A stretch of 64,000 nt of DNA from NCBI GenBank assembly GCA_029255685.2, contig CM055314.2, positions 12,332,059-12,396,058 of the forward strand, written 5' to 3'. This document shows positions 26,567-38,747 of this stretch, piece after piece. The position numbers and the translations under genes were made by a program. The stretch's first letter is position 1. Each line of letters starts with the position of its first letter. Origin of the DNA: Silene conica (Eukaryota; Streptophyta; Magnoliopsida; Caryophyllales; Caryophyllaceae). The notes below the pieces were generated by a model. The model was not told the origin of the DNA and did no database searches. It saw only the letters and a program-made list of their open reading frames with translations.

Positions 26567-27343
26567 TTTTAATACATAAATTTTCTATGATGAATTTTTT
26601 AATTCATAATTTTTTATTTTAGTATTTATTCTAGTTTTTTATTAGTTTTATTAAAGAGAATGTAAAGTGGGATTATTACACGAATATTAACAGTGGGATT
26701 ATTTTGAGAAGAAGAGTGATAGTTGGGATTATATTGTTAAATTTTCCTAAACAATAAACCTCCTTAACTTTCTGTTTATTTGATTTTCACCCGAGAATGG
26801 TTTTTCGCATACGAATACCAATATCCTTTCGGTATTTCTTAAACTCTATTTGACCACTTTATCTGATCTAAGTAAATATCCTTGTAATTTAGAGGATTAA
26901 TCTAATTTTCTAAAAAAAATTACTTCGTATATTTAAGTATTTAATGGCAAGTTGCAACTACTTGCAAGTAGAGGAATGCATGCTATCCCTTATTTAGTTT
27001 GCAACGTAACAAGGACATATACCGTGAACTTATTAATCACGACTCCAAAAATATCTTGATTTCTTTACAAAAGTCCTTACATGCATTTATTCTTCTTTTG
27101 CATGCGTCCGTGATTTACAATTTTACACCACAACCCATTTTGCGGGTGACGAATACTATTTGTCACAAATTTAAAACGGATAATATCTCTCTCAAAATAA
27201 GCAATGAAAAGACCAATAGGAAAATAGAACACCTCAAATAGTGTCATTTACATATTTTAAAAGAAAAACTATCCGTTCTCAACTTATAACGGATAATACA
27301 GTCAATAGGCATTTTGTATTTACACAATTGCCCTTAGCACTCA
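26567..27343. other. AT-rich spacer with a MITE fragment
   Basis: No gene is visible. About 27140-27300 has pieces of the recurrent MITE family (gacgaatactatttgtcac, aacttataacggataat) but no clean ends. Confidence 0.4.
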
Positions 27344-27351
27344 CATATCAC

Positions 27352-27855
27352 CTAGGTAGCACCAAAACGGACACGGACACGGACACGGACACGGACACGG
27401 ACACGGGACACGGCATGCCATGAAATTTATGACACGGGACACGACGTTTAAATTTAATAAAATATATACATTTTATAGTTATAAATTTTTGATTTTATTT
27501 TTGTAAAAGTATTTGATATTAATTTTAATAAGTGAATGTAAAACTTGCCTTTGATAATAAATTTATTTTCAATCCTCATCCGAATCAATATTCTAATTGA
27601 TCTCTTTCGATAACGCATTTCTCATCTCAAGAACATCATTCACCGCAAATGATAACCAAATATCGTGGACACGCGACGGACACGACTCAAATACCATGGA
27701 CACGCGTCGGACACGTGCCCAGAAAAATGTAGAAAGTTAGACACGGCTGTTTAGGTGTTGGACACGTTTCGACGTGTGTCCGTGGAGTGTCGGTGTCGGA
27801 TACGGTGTCGAACACGGTACGGCTCATTAGGCGAAGTGTCCGTGCTACTTATTAG
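27352..27855. mobile_element. hAT-type non-autonomous element with 'ggacac' repeats
   Basis: It is flanked by the 8-bp duplication catatcac (27344-27351 and 27856-27863). Ends are ctaggtagcac and the complement of ctaataagtagcac. The left subterminal region has a (ggacac)n run of about seven units (27367-27408); the right has many diverged gacacg/gtgtcc units. The middle is AT-rich. No transposase. Confidence 0.8.
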
Positions 27856-27984
27856 CATATCACTACATCAGTAGTGGTCCCATACTCCCATGTCGTCAAG
27901 GAGACTAGGAGTGTGACATCGGAAAGTCCCACATGCGTACAAGATTCGGCTTCTTTTGCTAATCGAGATTCAGTGTATGTTGCT

Positions 27985-28155
27985 GGTGACGTATAGCTAA
28001 AAACGGATATTTTTCTCTCATAAAAGGGTAAATGGGAGAATAAATGGGTGGAAAATGTAGCACTCATTGATATTGTCACTTGCACATTATAAAAGGGTTA
28101 CTATCGTCTTCAGCTTGTGACAGATAGTGACCGTTTTTAATTTGAATTTGTGATC
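27985..28155. mobile_element. Recurrent MITE copy
   Basis: Contains tggtgacgtatagc, aaatgggagaataaatgg, ttgtcacttgcacatta and cttcagcttgtgacagatag in the order seen in the copies at 32090 and 38750. It belongs to the tgtcacttg sub-branch of the family. Confidence 0.5.
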
Positions 28156-28246
28156 ATGATTTTTGGTAGCTTTGATAAGGTTTTCTAAAGTTTTGAGTTA
28201 AAACTTATTTAAAATTATTATTATCACGATAAAACTAGCTTACTAC

Positions 28247-28335
28247 TCCCTCTGTCTCAGTCATATGTTTACATTTCTTTTATTTTCCTCTTAACAAAAT
28301 AAAAAAGTGTACCCATCTCACCGGCACAGAGGGAG
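28247..28335. mobile_element. Short Stowaway MITE remnant
   Basis: ctccctctgtctcag at the left and cacagagggag at the right face each other, and both are flanked by TA. The 89 bp body is shorter than usual, so internal deletion is likely. Confidence 0.55.
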
Positions 28336-28396
28336 TAGCATATTAAAGAAAAAACAAAAGTGATAAACTCAAAATGCCTACTATATGCTAGGAATT

Positions 28397-29022
28397 TGAG
28401 AAATTTTTTGGTTAATTGGTATTATTTACCCAATTAATTGAGTAATTAGTGCTGAAATGAAACTATTTGGGTTTTTAGTGTTCACGTGGATACTTTTTAT
28501 TTTTTTTTCCAGATTTCCAGCAAAGCCGCCGAAGTTTATAACGGCTTCAGTGATAGATTTTTTTTAAAAAACTAAATTCTATCCAGGAGGTATTGGAATG
28601 AAACAGCTACATCATTGTTATTACTTATTACTACCATTACCAAGTTCCAAACTAGATATAGCTAATTGCATCAAGTTCCAAACCAGATTGAATTTGGCCA
28701 TACTTAATTCTCCATGACTGCAATTCACTGTCACCTACAACAATTCAACGCCACGTTCTGTATTTTTTTCTAAAATTTTCGACAAAGCCGCTAAGGACTT
28801 AAGCGGCTTTCCCATAGCTATTTTTCTCCCCCAATTCCAAAACCTCCTTGAAAGAATTTAGTTAAAAAAAAGTGCAATCAGTGAAGCCGCTAAAGACTTC
28901 AGCGACTTTGCTGGAAATCTTGAAAAAAAAGTGTCCACGTAGACACTAGAAACCCAAATAGTTTCATTTCAACACTTATTACCCAATTAATTGGGTAAAT
29001 AACACCAATTAACCAAAAAAAA
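28397..29022. mobile_element. Foldback element with ~140 bp inverted arms
   Basis: Arms 28397-28540 and 28880-29022 are inverted copies, with ttggttaattggtattattt against aaataacaccaattaacc, and acccaattaattg and ttcacgtggatac also matched. The core has three palindromic modules of the form agccgct..gacttcagcggctt near 28520, 28790 and 28885. No coding capacity and no sure target duplication. Confidence 0.65.
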
Positions 29023-29188
29023 TTTAAATAAATTGTACGAAGTAATTGATAAAAAATTAAGTCTAATTCCTATTCCAAAATCTATGAATCCTTAAACGTA
29101 TTTAGATTATCTAAAATAACAGAACCAATTCCAATCGTAGGATTTCAAACCTATCGATAACCTTCTTTGTTACAATGGGACGAATTGG

Positions 29189-29370
29189 TCTTGCTTAAGA
29201 CGGGTCGATTTGAGAGACGGGTAATGACACTCACAAAACAAATAGGGAGACAAGGTGGGGCACCCCACGTGCTTCCCTCTCTCCTCTAAGTAAGCATTTT
29301 ATGAGGTAAAATGATATCCGTCTTAAGTTTAAGATGGATAGTGCCGGTTTGAAGCAAGAATTTGCGACTT
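29189..29370. mobile_element. Recurrent MITE copy
   Basis: Starts tggtcttgcttaagacgggtc and ends near gcaagaatttgcgac. It shares the ggggcaccccacgtgctt block with the copy at 8396. Confidence 0.65.
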
Positions 29371-29509
29371 TGTTATCTATATTTCACAAACAAAAGTTAA
29401 TAATTGCGCAGAATAGACAAAAATAATATTGATTTTTTAATCGTTGCTTCAAATTCATCTCTCTTTCAACTGCACAAGTCATGTAGGAGTCATTACCCTC
29501 GTCAGCAAC

Positions 29510-29692
29510 AAATTGACCATCTCAAAGTGTGACGGTCATATCCGTCATAAATTTATAACGGATTAAATACTATCTATGAAAGTAAATAAGACAAAATGAG
29601 AGTGTCTATATCAATATATTTCGCATGCTAATATTTAACTCGTTACAAATTTGTGACGAATATATCCGCCACAAGATAGAGACTCAAAGCTA
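29510..29692. mobile_element. Probable diverged recurrent MITE copy
   Basis: gtgacggtcatatccgtcat at one end and gacgaatatatccgccac at the other frame a ~180 bp body that also has ggattaaatactatc. Similar text recurs at 56610-56790. Confidence 0.4.
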
Positions 29693-30879
29693 ATGTTTCA
29701 TTACTATAACCAAAGATTCAAAGAATCATATTTTCCATTCTAATCAGCCTATTTTTTTTCTTAGACATAAAATTAAGAAAATAAATTTAAACGAATAAAA
29801 TATTTAACTTTTCATAAAAGTGAATTTTGATCATACAAATGTTTTAAAATAAAAAACGGAATTTTTTTTTCACATATGAATTTTACTCTTTCACATGCAT
29901 AGGATGCCTTTTACCTAAATCTAACAAATTACTCTTGTATTTACCTTTTTTCCTAAAATTAAATCTAATTGCTCTAAAAACACGAATAATAGATCTTAAT
30001 TTTCCAACTGTGTAATAATTTTTAATTATTTATCAATCATCGATTAGGGTTAATAGACCAGTGATGGTGTGTAAATTCAAGACATGGTGACGATTCTTCA
30101 TCCGCTGATACTAAACACTAACAAAAATGATAGATAATTGTTTTTTGATGATAAAAAACAGTAGTATGCTGATTGATTTCTAAGGATTACATTGTGAGTT
30201 GTCGTATACTCACATCGTATCATCGTTTGAATTAATTACTTAATTAGTATACTCGCACAGTTCAATCAATGCACTTTAACATCAAAATACTGCAAGTTTG
30301 CAACACCGGGGACTAAAGACAACCACTACAAATGATGTCGGAGCAAGATTAAACTGAAGTAACGTCGGACGGAGCACAACTTGACCGGAGTAAGGTCAAA
30401 CGAAGTGAGTTGTCGAAGGGATGTGAAGGTAAGAGAGGTGAGAAAAATCAATTGGGTGAAAGAGGACAAATATGATAAGGGTAAAACTGTAAAAGACATA
30501 CTTCCTCCATTCAAATCCACTCTACCACTTTCAATTTTAAACAATATTCACAAGTAAGCATTCATTTTCAATTTCCGCTCAATACATAAGTTAAAATATA
30601 TTCATGTGGGATTTTGTTTGATTCGTCTTTACGAGAACATTAAAAATATCTAACTTTATAATTTTCGCAAATAGGTAGTTAATAATATTTACCGCATAAA
30701 ACACGCGTTGTCAAATGTGAAAAGGTAAAGTAGTAGAGTGAATTTGAATGGAAGTGTTATGTAAAAAAGTAAAATTCGAATAGGAAAAAATGCGTCCCAT
30801 ATAAAAAGAAACAAAATTCGACTAATATAAAAATAAAAAGAGGAAATAGTAGGCTGAGTATGACTTTTTCTCAACACAA
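29693..30879. other. Intergenic, nothing recognised
   Basis: AT-rich sequence without a supported gene, repeat or element end. A GC-richer patch at about 30330-30470 has short open frames with no recognisable protein. Confidence 0.4.
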
Positions 30880-30884
30880 ATTCT

Positions 30885-31067
30885 TATTTGCAACGGCACT
30901 ATCCGTCGCAAGCTTGTGACGGATATCGTTTACCCTCACAAAATACCCACTTTTTCTCTCTCTTCAACACTATTCATGTGGTCCCCTTTCTCCACTAACT
31001 CATTTTGTATTCATTTTATCTCACAAAATATCCGTCACAAATGGTGACCCGTCGCAAGCAAGACTAA
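30885..31067. mobile_element. Recurrent MITE copy
   Basis: Left end cacaaattcttatttgcaac and right end cgtcgcaagcaagac are the reverse complement of the copy at 26374. The middle has atgtggtcccctttctcc. Confidence 0.7.
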
Positions 31068-31285
31068 CTCTTTTCACATCGCGTCTTCTTTTTCTTATCT
31101 TTTTTTTTTTCTTTTTTTAAATTTTATTTTTTCATGTTCATGAATTTGGTAATCTATTTTCTTGACACAAATTACGTTTAATCTATTTGTCATAAATTTA
31201 AATAATAACCTATTTCCATAGATAGGATAAACATTTTGCTCTTCCCTATATTTTTTTATTTCGGTTTTTCTAACGTGTGTCCTTA

Positions 31286-31482
31286 GGGTCACTATTTGTG
31301 ACGGATATTGTATGAGATAAAATGGATATAAAATGAGTAGTGAAGAAAGGGGACCACATGAATAGTGTTGGAGAGAGAGAAAAAGTGGGTATTTTGTGAG
31401 AGAAAAAGTGGGTATTTTGTGAGAGAAAACGGTATCCGTCACAAGCTTGCGACGGATAGTGCCTTTGCAAATAAGAATTTGT
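31286..31482. mobile_element. Recurrent MITE copy with an internal duplication
   Basis: The body has gacggatattgtatgagat, ggggaccacatgaatag and agcttgcgacggatagtg. A 28-bp segment (tgggtattttgtgagagaaa) is present twice in tandem at about 31386-31430. Confidence 0.65.
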
Positions 31483-31528
31483 GATGATGGTTTGAGATTA
31501 ATTAGAGGATTATACAACCAACTATATA

Positions 31529-31785
31529 CTTCCTCCATTCTTTTTATATCACCCCATTTCATTATTCACGTTTGCCGATGTTCATTTTGTTTTGATTATA
31601 TTTTTAGATACATACTACTAAAAATTATAAAAATTTGATATTCTTAATCCTTTTATCAAGACAATCAAAAAAAGATCTCACATGAATATATTTCCGTGAA
31701 CGGATTGAGAGAAAATCGACGTTGAATAGTCGATTGTGAATAGTGTCAAAACAAAAGTTGGGTGATATAAAAAGAATGGAGGGAG
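31529..31785. mobile_element. Stowaway MITE
   Basis: Near-perfect 26-bp inverted ends, cttcctccattctttttata and tataaaaagaatggagggag, flanked by TA on each side. 257 bp, no coding capacity. Confidence 0.85.
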
Positions 31786-32089
31786 TACATTGGTAAAATA
31801 GATTTCGAGTTTTATAACAAAGAATTTGAGCTTATACATATAATTTACGAGATTTATTGAAAAGAATTTGAGCGTCTTTATTAAAAAAATTATAAATCAA
31901 AACATTATATTGAAACTCTAAAATAATACATATAAAATCCAAAGACTTTAATTTTAATACTAAAAAATTATAGTGGAAGAATAGATTGGTAGAAGCTCAA
32001 AAAAAATTGCATATAAGCTCAACCTTAGATTACGATGCTTATATACATATGGATGTATAGTCCTATTAATCATATTTTCTAACAAAGAG

Positions 32090-32286
32090 TCTTGCTTATG
32101 ATGGATACTATTCATCACAAGCTGAAGACGAATACTAATCCTACCATAACAAGAAAGTGGGAGGACAAGTGAAAAAAAATGGATCATTTTATGAATCGTG
32201 CCACTTGATACTTGCATTGTCTAAGAGATGAACTATTGTCTTCAACTTGTGACTTGTAGTGCCGTCTTCAACGAGAATTTGTGTTT
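32090..32286. mobile_element. Recurrent MITE copy
   Basis: Starts agtcttgcttatgatggata and ends cttcaacgagaatttgtg. The middle has caagctgaagacgaatac and the ttgtgacttgtagtgcc block. Confidence 0.6.
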
Positions 32287-32687
32287 TTCAGTTACATAAA
32301 TTCTCTTTAACATTGTTTTTCGTATTTCTTATTTCACAACTTAAAACGACTACTCTAAAGATTCAATTTCAATGGGGCCAAAAATTTACTATTTTTTTGT
32401 TCCGCATTATGATTTAAGATTTTAAATTGGCTTATTAAAGTGTTTGTCCATTTCTCTTTATTTAGTACTAGTAGTTACATTACATACGAGTATATCTTTG
32501 CAGAGTCAATTATAGGTGTAATTTCTATTTCAAGTAGGCCGGTTAAAACCAGATACGTCTCAAAAACGACCGTAATCTGATCCAAAAGTATCCTGTAAAT
32601 AACATGATTTTCTCAACCCGATACGTAATCCGTCAGTTTGACCCGTTTGACAGGTCTAATATCAGATTATTCAAAAACTATTTTTTA

Positions 32688-33000
32688 CTCCCTCCTATTC
32701 ATTTTAAATGTCCCATTGTCCATTTCGGTTTATTCAGGATAATGTCCCATTGTTCTTTTTTGGTAAGTTTTTTTCCATTTTTTTACCATTCTACCCTTAC
32801 TATTTATCACTTATTACTCACCCACCCACCCATTACCCAATTTATTAATCCAACTACCCAGCCCAATTAGTCTAATTTATACCCACTAACCCATATACTT
32901 ATACTAACCCAGCCCATTTACTTATACTAACTCTAACCCCTCCCGCCACAAAAACTAAACACACCCTAATCATTCACGCAACCTCCTCTTTCCTCTCTCC
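32688..33000. mobile_element. Left end of a mariner-like/Stowaway element
   Basis: TA followed by ctccctcctattcattttaa, then two tandem 'aatgtcccattgt' blocks, closely matching the Stowaway MITE at 54120. It lies on the C-terminal side of the mariner transposase below, so it may be that element's end. I could not find the matching right end before 39 kb. Confidence 0.55.
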
Positions 33001-33010
33001 TCTTCACTCT

Positions 33011-33036
33011 TCTTCTTCTTCTTCTTCTTCTTCTTC
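33011..33036. repeat. (TTC)n microsatellite
   Basis: About eight ttc triplets in a CT-rich stretch that resembles a 5' UTR for the frame at 33198. Confidence 0.7.
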
Positions 33037-33197
33037 GATTACTGATACTCTCTGACTTATCCTCTTCTTCTCCTCTGATAATCTTTCATCTTCTCCTCTG
33101 ATAAGCTCTCTTCTCCTCTGATAATCTCTCTTCACCATTTTTCACTTCAAATAAATCTCTTTTCTCTTCTGAAATCGTGATATTTTGTTGATAGAAA

Positions 33198-33684
33198 ATG
33201 GAAAATCGAAATTTATTTTCTGAGCCTCTTGATGTCCGTGCTATGGAGAAGGCTTATGAAGATATGTATGATTGTGGTGAAGATGAGATTGATGATGAGA
33301 GAGGCGAAGCCGGAGGGATCTGATGTTGGGTCATCTGAAATACTTGCATGTGTCGAAAGTAGAAATAAGGAAGAGGATATGAAGAGGAAGGGGGAACTGT
33401 GGTTAGCCAATCGTAAGATTCCACAAAGTAGATTGAGTTTTATGCAAGAGCTGATAAAATATTGGCCTGAATATGGGGTGTTAATGGAATACGAGGTTGA
33501 TTTGAGTATACGGGAGATGAAATCTGAGGCTGCATGTGTCTCTCAGAATGTTTGTTCATCGAAAACCCTAGATCCGGCAAGTATACGAAATAATCCTATT
33601 ATTCGGTCTTGGTTTCTGAAGCAGTTGGCTAAGTATTGGCCCGGTATTGACGGGAACGAGTCTGATGAATCATTCTGCCTTTAA
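33198..33684 (+). pseudogene. Unrecognised gene-like frame, frameshifted
   Basis: A CT-rich leader is followed by ATG at 33198 and an acidic frame (FSEPLDVRAMEKAYEDMYD) that stops after ~42 codons. A second frame, offset by one base, runs on from about 33300 to 33684 and encodes a sensible polar protein. That part contains two related segments, FMQELIKYWPEYG and FLKQLAKYWPGID, about 70 residues apart. One base lost near 33303 would join them. I do not recognise the family. It could be a host gene fragment carried between mariner ends, a pseudogene, or part of the element. Confidence 0.4.
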
Positions 33685-34252
33685 TGTTGCTTGATCTACG
33701 TAGGTTGTTTCTAAATCCCTGCTTTTAATTTTTGTTTTTTAAATTTACGGACTAATGATGATAACGGTTTTTAAATGATTATTTCCATCGTTTTCTGAAT
33801 AACCCAATGATATTTGTGAGGGGATTGATACCCTAAAACGTTCTTGGCCGTAGACAATGCCACCACCGTTTGTAGTGATGAGGCTGTCTACGGTCAAAAA
33901 TGTTGACGAGTGTGTTTACATTTGGTAGTTAGACTCGAACATATTAGCCTGAACAGATTATCATTGTGTGCCGCCACTGACTTTTACAAAAGAGATGCAA
34001 AGTTTGCGTGCTTAAATAGTCTACTGATTACAGTGATTAAGTTATGTGCTAATTACCATGATTTGCCTTCAAAAACTTGTCTGCAAAACCTTCCTGTCTG
34101 CTGATGCTTATGTTGCTTTCAAAACCTTCCTGTCATCATTCTGCTTATGTTGCTTATGTTGCTTTCAAAACCTTCCTGTCTGCAAAACATACATTATCTG
34201 TTCCTACTGGTACCTGCAAAATGTTAACTCCTTAGTACGAGTACGTGATTCA
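33685..34252. other. Spacer with short tandem repeats
   Basis: About 34080-34190 contains three copies of a 'gctttcaaaaccttcctgtc' motif with gcttatgtt spacers. No gene is supported. Confidence 0.5.
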
Positions 34253-35150
34253 TTCATCAGCACAACAATCCTCTAACCAACGATATATCCGACCCACTGG
34301 TGGCATGTCTGTCTCCATTGTTGAGTTGTCTGACCCAGTGATCATTTCAGTAATGGTGCCAACAGGTTGAACCTCACCTGTTGGTTCATTACTGGTACCA
34401 CTAGTGCTTGCTTCATTCTCTGCATTTTGCGCATTCTCTGTTAATTCTGATGGTGCATTAACCAAGTCACTTATAACTGATGCATCCCCAACATTCTGTA
34501 TGTACCTTACGCATTCCTTCACTAAGTCAATGTCGACATTAAGGTATTCAGGAAGTAATCCTTGACCTGCTAGACTATGTTTGTGCATGTGTGGTATATC
34601 ATAGTCAATACCTCCCTTTCTTTTCATTATTTCTACCATGCATGCTTGTAATGTTAACCATACATACTTCAATTTCAATGCATCTTCTTCTTGATATGCA
34701 TCCAATGTGTTCTGTATCAATTCATCCAATTTGATTGCTTTTTATTTTGTTGAAGGGATTGAATTGACCTAAAAAATCCCAAATCCAAGACGTTCAAGTC
34801 TGGTGAATTGGGTGTTTGATAGGTCATTTCAATCCTCCATCCATCTGCCGTAGCCATTTCTTTGAAATCAGGATCTTCATTTGTAAAATGTGGACGTGCA
34901 TTATCTTGTTGAATAACCACATGGTTACTCCTACTGTTAGGCCACTTAGCCTTTATTGCAGGCAACACACAGTTTAAGACCATGTCTTTAGTCACTTGCT
35001 TGTTTATTGATTCTATACATTTTTGTTTCCATTGTGCCTACCACTCTATTTTTGGAATTTCTCTTAGCTGGTACTTGTTGTACAAATGGCCAAATACCAA
35101 TTTTACCATGAAAGACCATTTCACCATCTGACCCATACTCGGGTTTAGCC
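34253..35150 (-). pseudogene. Mariner-like transposase, C-terminal part
   Basis: On minus, from 35150: AKPEYGSDGEMVFHGKIGIW, then a 4-bp tandem duplication (caagcaag, complement of 34995-35002) breaks the frame. The next frame has VVIQQDNARPH (second catalytic Asp) and PDLNVLDLGFFRSIQSLQ (third Asp) with 39 residues between them, the DD39D spacing of plant mariners. A further shift near 34730 leads to DELIQNTLDAYQEEDALKLK and the tail. It is not functional. Confidence 0.88.
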
Positions 35151-35155
35151 ACGAC

Positions 35156-37264
35156 TGATGGCCGGTTTTTGTCGTCAATTCCGGCACCAAAAACAATTTG
35201 TAAACTCCCAAATTAAGTAGTATAATTTAGGGTCGAACCCAAAGGATGGTGGGGTTAGGCTATAAGTCTCGTTTTAGTTCTAGTTTAGTCGGTCAACAAG
35301 ATTGTGAGATAGATAACTAAAGTCTAAAGCTAAAAAAAATAAGAATAAACAATAAATTAAGAGAGTTAGGGGTATGGGGTTTCATGTGGTCGAGTATTGG
35401 TCTAGCAATAGAGAAACATGACATAAATTAGCATTCTTTCAAATCACTAATTCACGCAATAAGCAAGGTGATTATCGTCAATTAGGGTCTCAAACTAGCA
35501 TTCTCTCGAACAACTAATTAAATTCCCGATCAATACATTAATTCACTTTCGTGACATCAACTTAACAATCATAGTCAAGTAAGTAAACCAATTAAACCTC
35601 GGATTTCTCGTTGGCATAATTAAGCACACTAATCGTCATTAGTATCACAAGACTAATAATAAACAATAATCAAACCAAACATTATTTAAACAATTACCCA
35701 CATACAAGACTCAAACTTTTCTACACTAATCTCATCCCCCTAACTATTAAACTACTCTAACATGATTAAATTAGTACTAACTAAACTACCCACTAACCTT
35801 AAACATGAAATAAACCTAAATAAAGTAACAAAGATTAAAACTTTAATTAAAACAAACATGAACTCTATGAAAATAATAAATAACAAAACAAGAGTAAATA
35901 ATAAAAGAGAGAAGAGAAAAATTATACCATAGGGAAGGTAATGTTTGAAATTGCATAGATCTAGAAGACGGATTACAAAAGCTCAAATCTTGTTAACTAA
36001 TTAAATGAGTAAATGAGAATAATTAAAAGAAGAAAAATAATAAACTACACTCTCCCAAACCCACTGTTTTCATTCCTGAAAACCAAAACAAAAGCTCCCC
36101 CATTTTTCGTTCTGTGTTCCGTCTTTTATACAAGTTCTAAAAGACAAACTAAAAATACTAAACTGCCCTCACTTAAACAAGACAAGAGTGAATAAAGGCA
36201 AGGGCTACTTAGTCATTTCGCCTCTTCAACTCTTTTCTTCAAAAACCGTTTCCCTCTTCTTAATCTGATAAACCCATCTCCTCTTCTTAATCTGATAAAC
36301 CCACCTCCTCTTCTTCTTCTTTGCTCCAAATCCCAATTCAAAATTTGCCCCAAATCAATTGTAAATTACGAATTGATGCGAATTCGATGATGATGCGCGG
36401 TGATGAACTGAGCACATGATGGTCGAATGACGGAGATGGTGACGATGTAGTGCTGTAAATGTTGGTGCTCCGTGGTGGCGGAGGTAAGCTGATGTCGGTG
36501 GTGCAAAGGACTGATGAGCGCAGTGACCTGGTGATGGTCGTTGATGGGTTGATTGATTGTGAATTATCGGGTATTAATGGTGATGCGAAAGGAGTATGGC
36601 GGTTGTGATGCGGTGGTGCGTGGCTGACGGTTGTACGAAAAGGAGGGCTGGTTTTTATGGTTGATAATGGCGATGGAGATGGTTGAAGTGTTGATGATAG
36701 TTATTGGTAATGATGAGTAGCAATGGTGGTGGTCGTGGATGTCGATGGTGAATGGAGAAGCAGAGATGGAGGATTGGGTTGTTGATAGTTTGGGGTATGG
36801 TCGTATGGATGGTGATGGAACAATGGTGAATTGGGTTACGGTTTCAGGTGCACGGATTCCGAGGCTAGGAGGAGTAGGACGGGAGGTAGGGTGAAAATGG
36901 TGAATTGGTGATGGTTTGAAGGAAGGTGATGGTGATGATAAACTGATGGTGAAACATGGGGAGGAGGTGATTGGATTTTGATTTTTAATAAGGTCAAAGG
37001 TTGACTTTGATTGTGCTCCATGCTTCCATCTCCTTGACCCGGTCTTATTTTCGTCTTTGTTCACGAAACAGGCCCTAAACAACACTAAAATGATCGAAAT
37101 CGAAACAAATTCCACAAATCTAACAATTATTCACGATATATAAAATAAAACTAAAAATTACTAACTAAATAGTAAAATGAGTTATTTAATCAATTAAACA
37201 CGCAAAATCGAGTCGGAATAAGGTATAAATGAGGGGTAAAATAGTACCAAAGTACTACTCATCA
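35156..37264 (-). mobile_element. Solo LTR (Tat/Ogre-like) inside the transposase
   Basis: A 2109 bp insertion, TG..CA on the minus strand (tgatgagtagtactttgg at one end, ccggccatca at the other), is flanked by the 5-bp duplication acgac (35151-35155 and 37265-37269). It has no PBS, polypurine tract or protein domain. The 'gggtcgaacccaaaggatgg' stretch near its 3' end is like that of Tat/Ogre Ty3-type LTRs. A solo LTR left by recombination is the simplest reading. Confidence 0.72.
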
Positions 37265-37884
37265 ACGACACACATGAACATTACTTTCTCTATGAAGTTC
37301 TTAGACTGTACGCATCTATGAGGATTAGTTTCACGTTTACCCATATATAACCGTGTTGAAGGTTTTGTTTTAGCAAACCATTTTTCATCCATGTGAACTA
37401 TGTGCCTATTATCTTTGAATACCACTGTTTTTGTTAACTGATGATACTCTATATGTTTGAGACAAAACATTAATCTAGCAAGCTTGTTATTATCATTTAA
37501 ACCCGGTTTTAAAGCATTTGTGTGTGCCCTTATTTTGTTAGTCGTTACCCATCTTGAAACAGTAGCTTGACTTACCCCTATGTTGTCTGCAAGGTCTTGT
37601 TGTGTTGTCCTCTTTAGTAAATCAATTGATGCGATTTTCTCCTCATCTAACACTGCCTTCCCAGAACGTTTGCAACGTTGTTTCTTGTTGCTGACATCTA
37701 CCATAATATCTGCTGCCCTCTGTGCTTCAGCCGTCTTCCATATTCTGCTAATAGTCTTTTTGTCCACCATGAACCTTGCTGCCAATTCGTTAATAATACC
37801 GTAGCTTGGCTTCCGATTTTTACTGTGTTCTAACAATGTCTCATTCATTTTAGATCTTTCTAAGTTGGTTAAATTTTTCCTCAT
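37265..37884 (-). pseudogene. Mariner-like transposase, N-terminal part
   Basis: From 37884 on minus, the protein begins MRKNLTNLERSKMNETLLEH. It has two helix-turn-helix segments (ISRIWKTAEAQ; LADNIGVSQATVSRWV), then IVHMDEKWFAKTKPSTRLY with the first catalytic Asp. After MFMCVV the frame runs into the solo LTR. Without the LTR and one target copy it continues in phase at 35150. It is of the plant mariner type. Confidence 0.88.
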
Positions 37885-38745
37885 TGATTGTTCTTTTGCT
37901 GAATTATTCTAAATGTTGGTAGAAAGAGGTACTTTGGCTGTTGTATTGCTGATTTATTCTGAATGTTGGTAGAAAGGGCAACTTTGGCTGTTTGCTCATG
38001 AATGAAGTCCATAAATAGGGACTTCTATTTATAGCATTGAGAACTTTGCAACTCTTTGTGAAATTTCATTTTGGCGCCAACTTTTCATCTCTTTCTAATT
38101 TGGCTCCAAATTTTATTTGTGGGTCTAATTTCAGAATTAGATGAGTTTCTGTATACCGTTTGGGGCTGACACTGTTTCAGTTTACTTGCTTAATGGAACA
38201 TCTCGTTTGGGCCTATCAAAAAACGATGGAAATCGAAGCTATTCTGAAGTCCGTCTTTTTGTTTACGTCTTTTAATTTAGTTATTTTAATTAACGTCATG
38301 TAATTTTTGTAATTTAATTTATGTAATTCAATTTCTGAAATGTAATTTATGGAACGTAATTTTAGTTTTTAATCGGTATGGTGTAATTTTTATTTTACGC
38401 AAAACAGAGTGTACGAAAACGGTTTATTTCGAGTAAAATAGTTTCCTGTTCAGCATTAATGACAAAGAATAAGGAGGGAAACAATATTGGGTTAAAAATG
38501 GGAGGGAAAGATTAGAAGCTCACTAATCATACTTACTTTACACAAGTCCAAATAAATTAGTTAATAAATTTGTAAAATTTTATTTTATTTTAATAATCTA
38601 AAATTTTATATTCACACAACGTATATTTAGATATGTTAGTTTTCATCATAAAATATCGAATTATTAAAATAAAAAAAGTAAAAAAAATGAATTGTTTTAT
38701 TGAGGCTTCTCTAGTTCTCTTTATAGAAGGGTGTATAGGTTCTTG
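37885..38745. other. Mariner 5' flank and spacer
   Basis: A direct repeat (gctgaattattctaaatgtt and gctgatttattctgaatgtt, each followed by ggtagaaag..actttggctg) spans 37898-37995, just upstream of the transposase start. The rest is AT-rich with no gene and no visible right terminal repeat. Confidence 0.45.
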
Positions 38746-38747
38746 CA

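Noticed and set aside
36564-37115. 183-codon open frame on minus
   Set aside because: Low-complexity ggtgat/His-Pro-rich translation inside the solo LTR, with no domain.
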